Assembly: GCA_000739535.1 (NCBI GenBank)
Contig: DF820465.1
Location: forward strand, 323,304-387,303
Reading direction: 5' to 3'
DNA: 64,000 nt
Source: Candidatus Vecturithrix granuli
GTDB taxonomy: Bacteria; Moduliflexota; Moduliflexia; Moduliflexales; Moduliflexaceae
Positions 44,094 to 53,250 of this stretch are shown piece after piece. Numbering within the stretch: position 1 is the stretch's first letter; each line of letters starts with the position of its first letter. The notes below the pieces were generated by a model. That model had not been told where the DNA came from and made no database searches. It saw nothing but the letters and a program-made list of their open reading frames with translations. The position numbers and the translations under genes are program-made.

Positions 44094-44849
44094 ATGAAAA
44101 ATCAACAGTTCAATATTGCTGTACAAAAACTACACGCTGCCACATCGATTGCAGTCATTACCGGCGCAGGCGTATCAGCCGAAAGCGGTATTCCGACCTT
44201 TCGTGGAGCCGGGGGCTTATGGGATCAGTTTTCGATTGAAGATCTGGCAACCCCGGAAGGATTCCAACGCAACCCCAGACTGGTATGGGAATGGTATTCA
44301 TGGCGTAGAAATGAATATGGCAATGCCCAACCTAACCCGGCGCATTATACGATTGCAGCAATGGAAGCCTATTATCCTGAATTTCTCCTGATCACCCAGA
44401 ATATTGATACACTCCACTCAAAGGCCGGCAGCACAAAATTGCTCGAAATTCACGGTAATATTTACAAAGCCCGCTGTACCGAGTGTGAAACTGTGTTTGA
44501 CAACCTCTACACCTCTTTACCGGAAGATTTAATCCGCTGCCCTGCCTGTCATGCCCTGGCGCGTCCACATATTGTCTGGTTTGGTGAACTCTACGATATG
44601 CGCCTGATCAATCAGGCGACCGCATTTCTGGCAACCACCGACGTCGTCATTGTGGTCGGCACATCCGGGATGGTTTCTACCCCGGTCTATTTTGCGCTCG
44701 AAGCTCTTCAACACGGAGCCTACGTGATCGACATTAATCCTGAGGTGTCTGAAGTTTCAGGACACGCCCATTGCCATCTTCAGGAAAAAGCCGGCATCGC
44801 CCTGCCGAAGTTATGGGAAGCGATCAAAACTCACAAAACAGCCCTGTAA
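44094..44849 (+). CDS. cobB: Sirtuin NAD-dependent protein deacylase
   Basis: 251 residues. It removes acyl groups from protein lysines using NAD+. Motifs: GAGVSAESGIPTFRG (NAD binding), TQNIDTLH, the catalytic His in LEIHGN, zinc cysteines C-X2-C (CTEC) and CPAC, PHIVWFGELY and the C-terminal VVGTSG and INPE. The acyl-pocket motif Tyr-X-X-Arg occurs as WYSWRRNEY, which in CobB/SIRT5-type enzymes favours succinyl and malonyl lysine. Upstream DNA shows no clear ribosome site. Confidence 0.95.
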   Translation: MKNQQFNIAVQKLHAATSIAVITGAGVSAESGIPTFRGAGGLWDQFSIEDLATPEGFQRNPRLVWEWYSWRRNEYGNAQPNPAHYTIAAMEAYYPEFLLITQNIDTLHSKAGSTKLLEIHGNIYKARCTECETVFDNLYTSLPEDLIRCPACHALARPHIVWFGELYDMRLINQATAFLATTDVVIVVGTSGMVSTPVYFALEALQHGAYVIDINPEVSEVSGHAHCHLQEKAGIALPKLWEAIKTHKTAL

Positions 44850-45192
44850 GGTTAAAACAGCGATGATGACCCGATCACGAAATATTGACCGACCAGGAGT
44901 AACTTTATTTTTTCCTTGCAAAGTTTGGAGATACGGAGTATATTTTGTTTAAGTTATTCGATGTTCAAGCGTTGGGAGTTGCTGCAGCAATTCGTATCGC
45001 ATTCCCAAAACAACGCCCCGGGTTAGATGTGATTTCATCTCACATGAACATATAAATACATTATATAGCAGGGAAAAATAGGGTAGCGAACAATGGCTTA
45101 AATCGGCTTTAAAGGGGTGCAAGGAAATTTTGTTGTCGTTCTTGGCCGCGCCTCTTTAAAGCTGCTAAAGTCAGGCGTCAGGAGGTTAAAAT
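44850..45192. other. Intergenic region before the beta-CASP nuclease gene
   Basis: About 340 bases without a gene. A possible promoter, TTGCAA followed about 17 bases later by a TATATT/TATTTT-type box, lies near 44917-44946. AGGAGGTTAAAAT before 45193 is the ribosome site of the next gene. No hairpin follows the sirtuin gene. Confidence 0.4.
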
Positions 45193-46539
45193 ATGTCGCA
45201 GACTATTGTTCATCTTGGTGCAGAACACTGCGTCACCGGATCTGCTCATCTCTTGCAAGTCAACGGGCTAAACATCTTGATCGATTGCGGCAGCATTCAA
45301 GGCGACGATCAGGCCGTGCCGATAGAGGACTGGCCGGTATCGCCTGCCGACATTGACTATGTATTTCTGACTCACGCCCATATTGATCATATCGGACGCC
45401 TGCCGCAATTGATCTGGAAAGGGTTCAAGGGCGAAATCCTCTGCACGCACGCTACCAAGGCCTTGATGGACTACATGCTTGAAGACGCACTCCGCTTTTC
45501 CGATTTTTCCGAAGAGCAGTGCATACAAATTTTGCAGACACTCGAAAACCTTGCCCGTGGTTGTGAGTATCAGCAGCCATACGACTTGAAAGCGGATATT
45601 CGTTTTATGTTCGGACAAACCGGACACATTCTGGGTTCTTGTTTTATTCGCTTTGAATGGGACCAGCCAGCCTTTTCGGTTGTCTTTTCAGGGGATGTGG
45701 GCGTATCGCATACGCCGTTGCTGCCGGACCCGGCGATTCCTGCACCTTGCGATCTGCTTGTGATGGAATCCACCTATGGCGACCGCTGTCATGAGCAGCG
45801 GCAAGAACGGGTGAAACGTTTAGGGGAAGCGTTAACACGGGCGTTGAATGACAAGGGTAAAGTGCTGATCCCAGCTTTTTCACTTGGTCGCACCCAGGAA
45901 ATTCTGTATGAAATTGATCGCCTTTTCTCCGACCCGAAATGGCAGCAGCAATTCCCTGAGCTTTCCGGACCTCACGCTCTAATTCCGGTTTTCATCGATT
46001 CCCCGCTCGGCGAAAAATTGACAACCATCTATTCCCGCTTATCGCAATTCTGGGATGCTGAGGCCAGAGCACTGTTGCACAGCGGCGATCATCCACTAAA
46101 TTTTGAGCGGTTGCAGATCGTGAAGTCATATCAGGAACATCAAGAGTTACTGAGGATGTCTGACCCTGCCATCATTATTGCGGGCAGTGGGATGTGTACC
46201 GGCGGACGGATCATTGATCATCTCGTGCAGGGGCTTGAAGATCCTAGAACTGATGTTTTTTTTGTCGGCTATCAGGCTCAGGGCACTCCGGGGCGCAATA
46301 TTTTGTATTATAGCCAAAAACCAGATGGTTATGTCTGGCTGGATAGGCAAAAAGTGTTCATTCGGGCCAAGATTCATGAGCTTTCAGGTTATTCAGCCCA
46401 TGCCGATCAACAGGATTTACTGAATTGGGTCAAGGCGATACCTGAAAAGCCACAAATAATCAAATTGGTGCATGGGGAACCGGAAGCCCAGGAGACCCTC
46501 CGCAGTCGCCTACAGCAACAAGGGTATCACGCGGTTTGA
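45193..46539 (+). CDS. Beta-CASP metallo-beta-lactamase RNA nuclease
   Basis: 448 residues. Metallo-beta-lactamase motif 2 is LTHAHIDHIGRLP, motif 4 SGDVGVSHTPLL, and the beta-CASP part has motif A ESTYGDR, motif B IAGSGMCTGGRIIDHL and motif C GYSAHADQQDLLNWV. This order is that of CPSF-73-like/YSH1-type bacterial exonucleases with an RMMBL C-terminal region. It probably degrades or trims RNA with zinc in the cytoplasm. GAGGTTAAAAT precedes the ATG. It ends before a convergent gene, with a hairpin between. Confidence 0.93.
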   Translation: MSQTIVHLGAEHCVTGSAHLLQVNGLNILIDCGSIQGDDQAVPIEDWPVSPADIDYVFLTHAHIDHIGRLPQLIWKGFKGEILCTHATKALMDYMLEDALRFSDFSEEQCIQILQTLENLARGCEYQQPYDLKADIRFMFGQTGHILGSCFIRFEWDQPAFSVVFSGDVGVSHTPLLPDPAIPAPCDLLVMESTYGDRCHEQRQERVKRLGEALTRALNDKGKVLIPAFSLGRTQEILYEIDRLFSDPKWQQQFPELSGPHALIPVFIDSPLGEKLTTIYSRLSQFWDAEARALLHSGDHPLNFERLQIVKSYQEHQELLRMSDPAIIIAGSGMCTGGRIIDHLVQGLEDPRTDVFFVGYQAQGTPGRNILYYSQKPDGYVWLDRQKVFIRAKIHELSGYSAHADQQDLLNWVKAIPEKPQIIKLVHGEPEAQETLRSRLQQQGYHAV

Positions 46540-46556
46540 GTTCTCACGACGCTAAT

Positions 46557-46591
46557 AAAAACCGGGTTTCTTGAAGAACCCCGGTTTTTTT
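46557..46591. terminator. ACCGGGTTT-family hairpin between convergent genes
   Basis: AAAACCGGGTTTCTTG pairs with GAAGAACCCCGGTTTT (one G-U pair), with A and T tracts on both sides. It lies 18 bases after the beta-CASP stop and 41 bases from the convergent isomerase stop. Confidence 0.85.
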
Positions 46592-46631
46592 GTCAGGCTC
46601 TCTTAAGTTCAACCATAGCCTATTCGTGCCG

Positions 46632-47489
46632 TTACTTATAGTTGAGATCTTGCGTCAGGGCGATGGTTCGGCGGCAGTATTCCTCGTAAATGCCGAGGAC
46701 ATCAACCTTTTCAGGGTACTCGCTGCTGAGGTGAACCTGCACGGCGATATGAGGTTCCATCGAAAAATAGCCCTGATACCCACTCTCCAGCAGGTCGCTC
46801 ATAATCGCTTTGAGGTCAGCCCAACCTTCCCCGGGATAACAATGAATTATCTCATTCTTCTCATTGCGATAGCCATCTTTAATATGAAAATGACAAATCC
46901 ACGGTTTGGCGGCCTGATAAAAAGCCCAGACATCTTCGGTCGTCCCACCGTGTGCAATGGGATTACCAGAATCAAAAATAGCCTGCAAAGCCGGGGAGTT
47001 GACTTCTTCCAGCAAGGTTCTGAGATTTTCCGGGCTTTGCGCTCCCCAACCGTCGCAATTTTCATGTCCTAAAATCACGCCTTCCTGTTCCGCTATGGCT
47101 GCTAATGTCTCTAAGCGGTGAATCACGTGTTTTTTCCATTCCCATTCATCATAGCCGTCATTTGGGTATGACATGATGCGGATAATTTTTGTTCCTAAAC
47201 GTCTCATACGCGGAACCAGGCGGTGAAATTCGTCCAAATCTTTCTGAAAATCGGTAGTGATCGGTGTGGCCCAATTGGCAATCCCGGATCCGAATCCGCA
47301 GACGTGCATGTTTTCTTCCTGAAGAATGCGATACGCCTCTTCAAACTGTGCATCCGTCATTTGCCCGATGTTCACGCCATCAATGTTCCGAATCTCAAGC
47401 GAATGGATGCCAAACTGTTTATGAACGGCAATTTGTGTCCGTAAATCTTTTGCGGCTTCATCAGCAAAACCGGAAAGTAAAAGTCCCAT
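46632..47489 (-). CDS. Sugar phosphate isomerase/epimerase (xylose-isomerase-like TIM barrel)
   Basis: 285 residues. The AP endonuclease 2/xylose-isomerase-like barrel has metal-binding positions in LGHENCDGWGAQSPENL, IFDSGNPIAHGG, CHFHIKDGYRNEKNEI and a C-terminal SMEPHIA. Similar proteins isomerise or epimerise sugars, inositols or their keto forms; no partner enzyme is adjacent here. AAAGGAGATAAACATC precedes the ATG, a strong ribosome site. Confidence 0.88.
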   Translation of the reverse strand: MGLLLSGFADEAAKDLRTQIAVHKQFGIHSLEIRNIDGVNIGQMTDAQFEEAYRILQEENMHVCGFGSGIANWATPITTDFQKDLDEFHRLVPRMRRLGTKIIRIMSYPNDGYDEWEWKKHVIHRLETLAAIAEQEGVILGHENCDGWGAQSPENLRTLLEEVNSPALQAIFDSGNPIAHGGTTEDVWAFYQAAKPWICHFHIKDGYRNEKNEIIHCYPGEGWADLKAIMSDLLESGYQGYFSMEPHIAVQVHLSSEYPEKVDVLGIYEEYCRRTIALTQDLNYK

Positions 47490-48115
47490 GATGTTTATCT
47501 CCTTTGAAAATACCCGTACCCCGGACAGCCTTGTCCGGTGAGATGATCACACCCGGACAAGGCTGTCCGGGGTACGAATGATCAGTCATTTTCATGATGA
47601 CGGGTGAACGCCGGCTCATAACAACTCCTTTGTGATACGCCCAGGCATCTATGTCCAGGCGCAAAATTGAAGGGCGCTCAAACGTCCTATTAAGTCATGC
47701 GCTGTAGGCTTTGTAACCAGCTTTGATTAAAGAATCCGGAATTGTCAACATAAGTATTCTTACTTTGTGGCCCTTCCTGAAATTTTTTGAACGATGCCCC
47801 TTGTGCAATGTAGAATGTCCTCTGATTGTATGTGATTCTCCATCGCCTTGTAAACCCTGTCTCTGAAAGTAATGCCTCAATTTACAAAGAGGATTACGCC
47901 TTCTTCACGCAGGAACTTTTCTCGCATGAATTTTATAATTGACAATCTGTTGTAATTAATATACTACTGTCATAAAAGTGAGAGAGATTCTGAGGTTTTG
48001 AAACGGGACATCGAATACGGTGTTAGGCGGAACATAGATGTGAGCGTTTCCGAGGATAGGGGGATCAGGTGTGTCTATGTCGGAAATATTGCGAAACATG
48101 AATGTGAGTTAACTC
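47490..48115. other. Intergenic region with long hairpin
   Basis: About 625 bases. The 24-bp inverted repeat (47515-47576) is listed separately. A minus-strand ATG at about 47619 has a good AAGGAG site but runs straight into the repeat with no recognisable product. A weak plus-strand promoter, TTGACA (47939-47944) and TATACT (47960-47965) with 15-base spacing, may serve the hydrolase gene. Confidence 0.45.
47515..47576. repeat. Perfect 24-bp inverted repeat with CCGGACA palindromic arms
   Basis: The arms 47515-47538 and 47553-47576 are exact reverse complements with a 14-base loop. Each arm is itself partly palindromic (CCGGACAGCCTTGTCCGG), so cruciform or alternative folds are possible. It lies 25 bases upstream of the isomerase start codon on the minus strand. 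Confidence 0.88.
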
Positions 48116-48892
48116 ATGCCATACCTGGATATTGGAGAAAATAGAATACATTATATTTCCATTGAGAGTATTAATAAATCCATGGGGGAAGGGGAAAATG
48201 TGTTCTTTTTACATGGATTGGGTGGAAATATTTATAACTGGGCCTATCAGACCAAATATTTTTCGGAAACGAATAATGTGGTCTCATTGGAATTACCCGG
48301 TCATGGACGATCAGCCGGTAAAGGAGGATCGACGATAGAATATTATACCGATCTGATCCGTCAATTTTTTGATGTGATGGAATTGGATAATCTTGTGATT
48401 GTAGGCCACTCAATGGGAGGTGTGGTCTCCTTAGATTTTTCTTTTAAATTCCCGGATCGCGTGAAAGCGTTGGTGCTTGTCGCCACCTCAGCCAGATTCG
48501 ACATTCCCACGCAAAAGTTGATGGAACTCAAAAATGATATGGAGTCCATCTTTGGAAGCCTTGAAAAAGCCAAAGAAAAAATGAAAGATATCGATGAACG
48601 TCTGGTGACAAACGATATGATGGTGCTGTTAGGGGATGTGATGGCCATCAAAAAGTATAATGGGGTATCCCATCTGAGTGAGCTTAAAATGCCGACTCTG
48701 GTGGTGGCAGGGGCAGATGATATTTTGGCGCCGGTTTCGTACTCCGAGCAATTACATGCCAATATCAAAAATTCTGCGTTGCGAATCATTGAAAATGCCG
48801 GTCACATGGTCATGGTTGAAGCGTATCAAGAATTTAATGCGGTTTTGGAAGAGTTTTTGCTCGATTTGCTGGTGAATTCTCTCTACGGCTAA
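48116..48892 (+). CDS. Alpha/beta-fold hydrolase
   Basis: 258 residues. Oxyanion-hole block FFLHGLGGNIYNW, nucleophile elbow VGHSMGG (Ser about 98), acid in GADDILAPVS and the catalytic His in ENAGHMVMVEA: a full catalytic triad of the serine hydrolase superfamily. The exact substrate (ester, lactone or other) is not shown. It lies 46 bases before the EF-G gene on the same strand. Confidence 0.9.
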   Translation: MPYLDIGENRIHYISIESINKSMGEGENVFFLHGLGGNIYNWAYQTKYFSETNNVVSLELPGHGRSAGKGGSTIEYYTDLIRQFFDVMELDNLVIVGHSMGGVVSLDFSFKFPDRVKALVLVATSARFDIPTQKLMELKNDMESIFGSLEKAKEKMKDIDERLVTNDMMVLLGDVMAIKKYNGVSHLSELKMPTLVVAGADDILAPVSYSEQLHANIKNSALRIIENAGHMVMVEAYQEFNAVLEEFLLDLLVNSLYG

Positions 48893-48938
48893 GGACCGAC
48901 TGCTCAGCTATACGCGAAAAAGGAAGTGAAGACGCATT

Positions 48939-50993
48939 ATGCAAGCCAAAGTAGAGCACATACGAAATATCGGGATTGTGGCGCACATTGACGCTGGCAA
49001 AACCACCGTGACCGAGCGGATTCTCTATTATACCGGTATTTCTTACAAAATCGGTGAAGTGGATGAAGGGTCTGCGGTCATGGATTGGATGGCGCAGGAA
49101 CAGGAACGAGGCATTACAATCACCTCTGCGGTGACCACCTGTCAGTGGAAAGAGAAAACCATCAATATTATTGATACCCCTGGTCATGTTGATTTTACTA
49201 TTGAAGTTGAACGATCGCTCCGCGTTCTGGATGGAGCCATTGTCGTATTTTGCGGGGTGGCCGGGGTACAGCCTCAATCAGAGAAAGTGTGGCGGCAGGC
49301 AGATTATTATCATCTCCCTCGCATCGTTTTTGTCAATAAATTAGATCGTCTCGGGGCTGATTTCTTTCGGGCCGTGCAAAGTATGCACGATAGACTGCAT
49401 GCCAATGTCGTTCCGATTCAGATTCCGATTGGCCGCGAAAACGAATTCTCCGGTGTGGTTGATCTGATTTCCATGACCGCCTGGCACTGGGATTCCGATA
49501 ATCCGGACTATCCGCCGATTCAGGAGGATATCCCCGAGTATCTCCAGTCAGAGGCCGAAAAATATCGTGAACACATGATCGAGGCTATCGCCGAGTGCGA
49601 TGATGAACTGATGCTAGTTTATCTCACTGACGGTAAGGTGCAGGAGCAGCAATTACACGCCAGTCTGCGTAAAGCCGTCATCGAGGGCAAATTGTTTCCG
49701 GTGTTGTGCGGCACAGCTTTGAAAAATAAAGGCATCCAATCGTTACTTGACGCTATTGTGCGCTATTTTCCTGCTCCGACCGAAGTTCCGCTCATCAAAG
49801 GCATTCACCCGAAAACCGGAAAAGAACGCTTGATCCATTGTTCCGAGCGCGATCCGTTTTCAGCCCTCGTATTCAAGATTATGACCCACATAGAAGGCCC
49901 TATGATTTATTATACCCGTGTGTATTCAGGCGTGTTAGAGTCGGGCGATTGGGTTTATAATCCCGGAACTGTTGACGGCAGCCGCAAAGGATTTCGAGAA
50001 CGGGTGTTACGGATTTTACGACTCCACGCCAATAAAGTGACGCAGATTGAGCGTGCGCTTCCCGGCGAGATTGTCGGCCTGATCGGGTTAAAAGATACCA
50101 ATACCGGTGAAACCCTGTGCCGCCAGGATCAACCCGTCATCCTCGATACGATTATTGCTCCTGAACCTGTCATTTTTGTGGCGATCGAACCCCGTTCTCA
50201 GGCGGATCAAAAAGCGTTAGATGAGGCCCTTCAACAACTCATGCGTGAGGACCCCACGTTTCAGGTCAAACGTTCGGAAGAAACCAGCCAAACCATCATC
50301 TCTGGTATGGGAGAACTCCACCTGGATGTGATTATTGACCGTCTATTACGCGAGCGTCATCTTCAGGCGCGGATCGGAAAACCTCAGGTGGCCCTGAAAG
50401 AAACTATCACGCAATGCGTAACCTCCGAAGGAAAGTTTGCTCGTCAAACCGGCGGGCGTGAACACTATGGCCATGTCTGGCTGCGTATAGAACCGAATGA
50501 GCGTGGAAAAGGCTTTGAATTTGTGTCGGAAGTGCCGGAAGCAAAAATCCCGAAACAATATGTGAAAGTTGTTGAACATGCTCTGCGAGGAACGATCGGC
50601 AGCGGCGTTTTGGCGGGTTATCCGGTGATTGATATCAAAGTCGCCCTGTTTGATGGTTCGTATCATGAACAAAATTCCTCGGATATGGCCTTCGGAGTCG
50701 CGGCAACAAAAGCCTTTAATGATGGATGCCGGCGCGCAGCTCCGATTCTGCTTGAACCAATTATGGATGTTGAAGTGACAACTCCGAAAGATTATACGGG
50801 AGATGTCATTGCAGATTTGAATTCCAGAAAAGGAAAAATTTTTAATATGGACGCAAAAGACGGCGCAGATGTCATTCGCGCCTATATGCCCTTATCAACA
50901 ATGTTTGGTTATACGACGGATCTGCGGTCGTTGACTCAGGGACGAGCGACCTTTTCGATGGAATTGTCGCATTACGGAGAACGAGTGAGCTAG
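48939..50993 (+). CDS. Divergent elongation factor G (EF-G paralogue)
   Basis: 684 residues. The translational GTPase motifs are AHIDAGKTT (G1), RGITITSA (G2), DTPGHVDF (G3) and NKLD (G4), followed by EF-G domains II-V ([11 protein letters not shown] is the domain IV start). It lies outside any str operon. Compared with the usual EF-G, the domain II entry reads [17 protein letters not shown] instead of the common D-P-(F/Y)-(V/A)-G-(K/R)-L, and the C-terminus is short (HYGERVS). It may be an EF-G2 type used for recycling or a specialised task; canonical translocation cannot be ruled out. AAAAGGAAGTGAAGACGC precedes the ATG. Confidence 0.9.
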   Translation: MQAKVEHIRNIGIVAHIDAGKTTVTERILYYTGISYKIGEVDEGSAVMDWMAQEQERGITITSAVTTCQWKEKTINIIDTPGHVDFTIEVERSLRVLDGAIVVFCGVAGVQPQSEKVWRQADYYHLPRIVFVNKLDRLGADFFRAVQSMHDRLHANVVPIQIPIGRENEFSGVVDLISMTAWHWDSDNPDYPPIQEDIPEYLQSEAEKYREHMIEAIAECDDELMLVYLTDGKVQEQQLHASLRKAVIEGKLFPVLCGTALKNKGIQSLLDAIVRYFPAPTEVPLIKGIHPKTGKERLIHCSERDPFSALVFKIMTHIEGPMIYYTRVYSGVLESGDWVYNPGTVDGSRKGFRERVLRILRLHANKVTQIERALPGEIVGLIGLKDTNTGETLCRQDQPVILDTIIAPEPVIFVAIEPRSQADQKALDEALQQLMREDPTFQVKRSEETSQTIISGMGELHLDVIIDRLLRERHLQARIGKPQVALKETITQCVTSEGKFARQTGGREHYGHVWLRIEPNERGKGFEFVSEVPEAKIPKQYVKVVEHALRGTIGSGVLAGYPVIDIKVALFDGSYHEQNSSDMAFGVAATKAFNDGCRRAAPILLEPIMDVEVTTPKDYTGDVIADLNSRKGKIFNMDAKDGADVIRAYMPLSTMFGYTTDLRSLTQGRATFSMELSHYGERVS

Positions 50994-51077
50994 AGCACAC
51001 GTCGTATGTGAAGCGAGAACTTTCAATAGGCAGTTATTCACGCAACCATGATTGCTGCGTATTGAGATCTGAAAATT

Positions 51078-52784
51078 ATGGCGCAAAAATTGAAAAATGT
51101 GGAAAGATGTGGATTTCTGGCGATACTGGTTATGTTGGTGACCGGGACGATCTTCGGAAGTATTGGCGTTATTCTGGCCCATATTGGTATGAAATTTTAT
51201 CCGGACTATTATCTTGTGCTGATCTTCCCTATAGTTATTGGGATTCTGCTTGGAATCGGATTCTCCCTGGGAGCGCGAATAGGGCACTGCTGTCGCGTCA
51301 ATATTATTGTCTTCCTGATTGTCTTCCTCTTTTCCGTGATCGCTTATGGAAGTTTCCTTTTTCTGAATCATTATTATGATTCTCTGCCGGAGCGACCCCA
51401 AATAGTCCTTGATGAGGTCTATCCGCTCAAGGAGGATGTCCAAAATTTTCTTGCTGCACTGCCTTATGTCTCAGACTATATTCCCTCGATCCAACAAGCA
51501 GAGGGGATGGAACCCCGGAACCATATCGGCGTCCAACTCATGACATTCTTCACCACAACGCTGCCTGAACAGGCTTTCAGGCAGGCACCTGTGGTGATCG
51601 GAACCATTTTTGATTTGGCCCTGTTGGCTCCCATCAGAGATTATCTCTTATTTCCAGGAATTACGCGCTGGAATGAAGACATGAAACGACTTGAGTTTGA
51701 TGAAATGGCTGTCCGACCCTGGATGGTTTGGAGTGTAGAATTCTTTTTCCTGTGGCTGATTGCCTTTCTGAAAACCCTGAAAGGCTCAAAGAAAGCTCGG
51801 GAAAATCGGGAAGAGCGTTTAAAAAAAAGAGGAGCCTGGTCAACAGAAGATAAACATCTGACCCCTGCTGAAAAAAAGCAAAAGGAGAGAGGCCAAAAAA
51901 AGAGCAAGATAGCGTCGCAACAAGCAGCGTTTGATATGACTCCCCCTCAACAAAAGCAAGCAGAACCCGCGGTTGAACCGGAGCCAAAAAAAGAAAAGAA
52001 AAAATGGTTCTCCTTTGGACGCAAAAAACAAGCAGAATCGGAACAAGAGGCAACTATCGAACCAGCTCAGGAGGAACAAAAGAAGACGAAAGAGAAAAAG
52101 AAAGGGGGATGGTTTGGCAAAAAGAGTGTGGAAACTGAGGGTGAGACAACCACAGCGGAACAAGCGGCAAGTATGGAGTTTGCAGCAGAACAGGGGCCAG
52201 AACAACGCTATGCCCTGATTTTGCACCAATATGAAACAAAACGCCAGAATGATCTACTCTGGTTGGTTCAACAAGTCAGTCAGGTTTCCGAAGATCGTGC
52301 CAGGAAACTTTTGAAAGTGCCTTCATTATTAAAGCGCGATGTCACGCCCCAGGAAGCTCAGATCGCTATTGAGAAGTTCAAACAAGTCCAGGCGCAGGTA
52401 AAATTGATTACGATGGAACAATTGGCGGAAATTCAGAAAAAACAACAACCCTCGGTTCAGCCTGTACGACCTGCGCCCCAGCAACAGCCTTCTGTCGCGG
52501 CTAAATCGCCAGAATCCCAGCCAAAAGAAGATATGGGCGAGCGCTATGCCCTGATTCTGCGAAAAATCGAACCGACGCAGCGAAAACAAGTGCTGGAATT
52601 ATTATCTTCGTTGAGTAATACGCCAATCGCGCAACTGCAACAAAATTTGAAAACCCCGGCATTGGTCTTACGAGATGCGACTAAAGATGAAGTCACGATG
52701 ATTGCCCAGCAATTCCGCATGATTCAAGCGGATGTCAAAATGTTGACTATGGCGGAACTTCAAAAATTAATGACCCGAAAGTAG
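51078..52784 (+). CDS. Membrane protein with two tandem L7/L12-C-terminal-like domains
   Basis: 568 residues. The N-terminal part has membrane helices at about 12-32, 42-64, 72-94 and one near 225-240. Residues about 250-375 are a Lys/Glu-rich linker. The rest contains two similar units of about 70 residues: 375-450 (ERYALIL ... KRDVTPQEAQIAIEKFKQVQ AQVKLIT) and 490-565 (ERYALIL ... LRDATKDEVTMIAQQF ... ADVKMLT). The beta-alpha-alpha-beta-alpha-beta pattern, the AR(K)LL-type helix end, the short (R/K)(D/E)-(V/A)-(S/T) turn and the final (A)-(Q/D)-V-K strand resemble the C-terminal domain of ribosomal protein L7/L12 and ClpS. It follows the EF-G gene by 84 bases. No known family recognised for the whole protein. 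Confidence 0.75.
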   Translation: MAQKLKNVERCGFLAILVMLVTGTIFGSIGVILAHIGMKFYPDYYLVLIFPIVIGILLGIGFSLGARIGHCCRVNIIVFLIVFLFSVIAYGSFLFLNHYYDSLPERPQIVLDEVYPLKEDVQNFLAALPYVSDYIPSIQQAEGMEPRNHIGVQLMTFFTTTLPEQAFRQAPVVIGTIFDLALLAPIRDYLLFPGITRWNEDMKRLEFDEMAVRPWMVWSVEFFFLWLIAFLKTLKGSKKARENREERLKKRGAWSTEDKHLTPAEKKQKERGQKKSKIASQQAAFDMTPPQQKQAEPAVEPEPKKEKKKWFSFGRKKQAESEQEATIEPAQEEQKKTKEKKKGGWFGKKSVETEGETTTAEQAASMEFAAEQGPEQRYALILHQYETKRQNDLLWLVQQVSQVSEDRARKLLKVPSLLKRDVTPQEAQIAIEKFKQVQAQVKLITMEQLAEIQKKQQPSVQPVRPAPQQQPSVAAKSPESQPKEDMGERYALILRKIEPTQRKQVLELLSSLSNTPIAQLQQNLKTPALVLRDATKDEVTMIAQQFRMIQADVKMLTMAELQKLMTRK

Positions 52785-52871
52785 TGTTCAGTAATCAGTA
52801 GTCAGTAATCAGTAACCAGTCAGCATACTGATTACTGATTACTGACTACTGGTTACTGACACCTGAACACT
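52783..52871. repeat. CAGTAATCAGT-type inverted repeat, second copy
   Basis: AGTGTTCAG at one end pairs with CTGAACACT at the other, and the inside is built of CAGTAATCAGT and ACTGATTACTG words that fold back. It starts at the stop codon of the L12-like gene and ends about 18 bases before the ATG of comEA; the AGAGGAGGAATAATT ribosome site is spared. Confidence 0.88.
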
Positions 52872-52889
52872 GAAAGAGGAGGAATAATT

Positions 52890-53243
52890 ATGAACTTCTC
52901 CCGCAGGCAGCAACAGGTGCTGCTCGCACTGTATGTGCTGTATGGGATAGGGTTGTTGTGGTATAATTCCGCTCAGAGGTCTCACACTCTGACCTCATAT
53001 CGTCTGGAATTTCCGGATCCCCAGGAACAATTGATGTATATCGATCCTCCGATTGACATTAACGCGGCTGACACCAGGGAACTGCAATTTCTGCCCGGAA
53101 TCGGGACAGTGTTAGCGCAGCGGATTGTTGATTACCGGCAACAGCACGGAAAATTTCAGAACGCTGAATCACTCATGCCGATCAAACATATTGGCCCCAA
53201 GACCATTCAAAAGTTACAATATTATCTCATATTCCCTGAGTAA
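52890..53243 (+). CDS. comEA: ComEA-like helix-hairpin-helix DNA-uptake protein
   Basis: 117 residues. One N-terminal membrane helix (about 8-24) and a C-terminal double helix-hairpin-helix of the ComEA type: DINAADTRELQFLPGIGTVLAQRIVDYRQ and IKHIGPKTIQKLQYYL. In competent bacteria ComEA binds incoming DNA outside the membrane and hands it to ComEC. AGAGGAGGAATAATT gives a strong start. The comEC-like gene begins 8 bases after its stop, which supports the role. Confidence 0.87.
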   Translation: MNFSRRQQQVLLALYVLYGIGLLWYNSAQRSHTLTSYRLEFPDPQEQLMYIDPPIDINAADTRELQFLPGIGTVLAQRIVDYRQQHGKFQNAESLMPIKHIGPKTIQKLQYYLIFPE

Positions 53244-53250
53244 CAAATCT

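Noticed and set aside
46590..47072. Plus-strand open frame of 160 codons opposite the isomerase
   Set aside because: Antisense shadow of a clear TIM-barrel gene with its own strong ribosome site.
47461..47664. Short minus-strand open frame with a good AAGGAG site
   Set aside because: It runs into the 24-bp palindrome and has no protein-like features; at most the relic of a broken small gene.
47695..47880. 61-codon minus-strand open frame
   Set aside because: No ribosome site, no domain; composition is not protein-like.
53125..53250. 42-codon upstream extension of comEC
   Set aside because: Lies in another frame within comEA; the GTG at 53251 starts at the first membrane helix.
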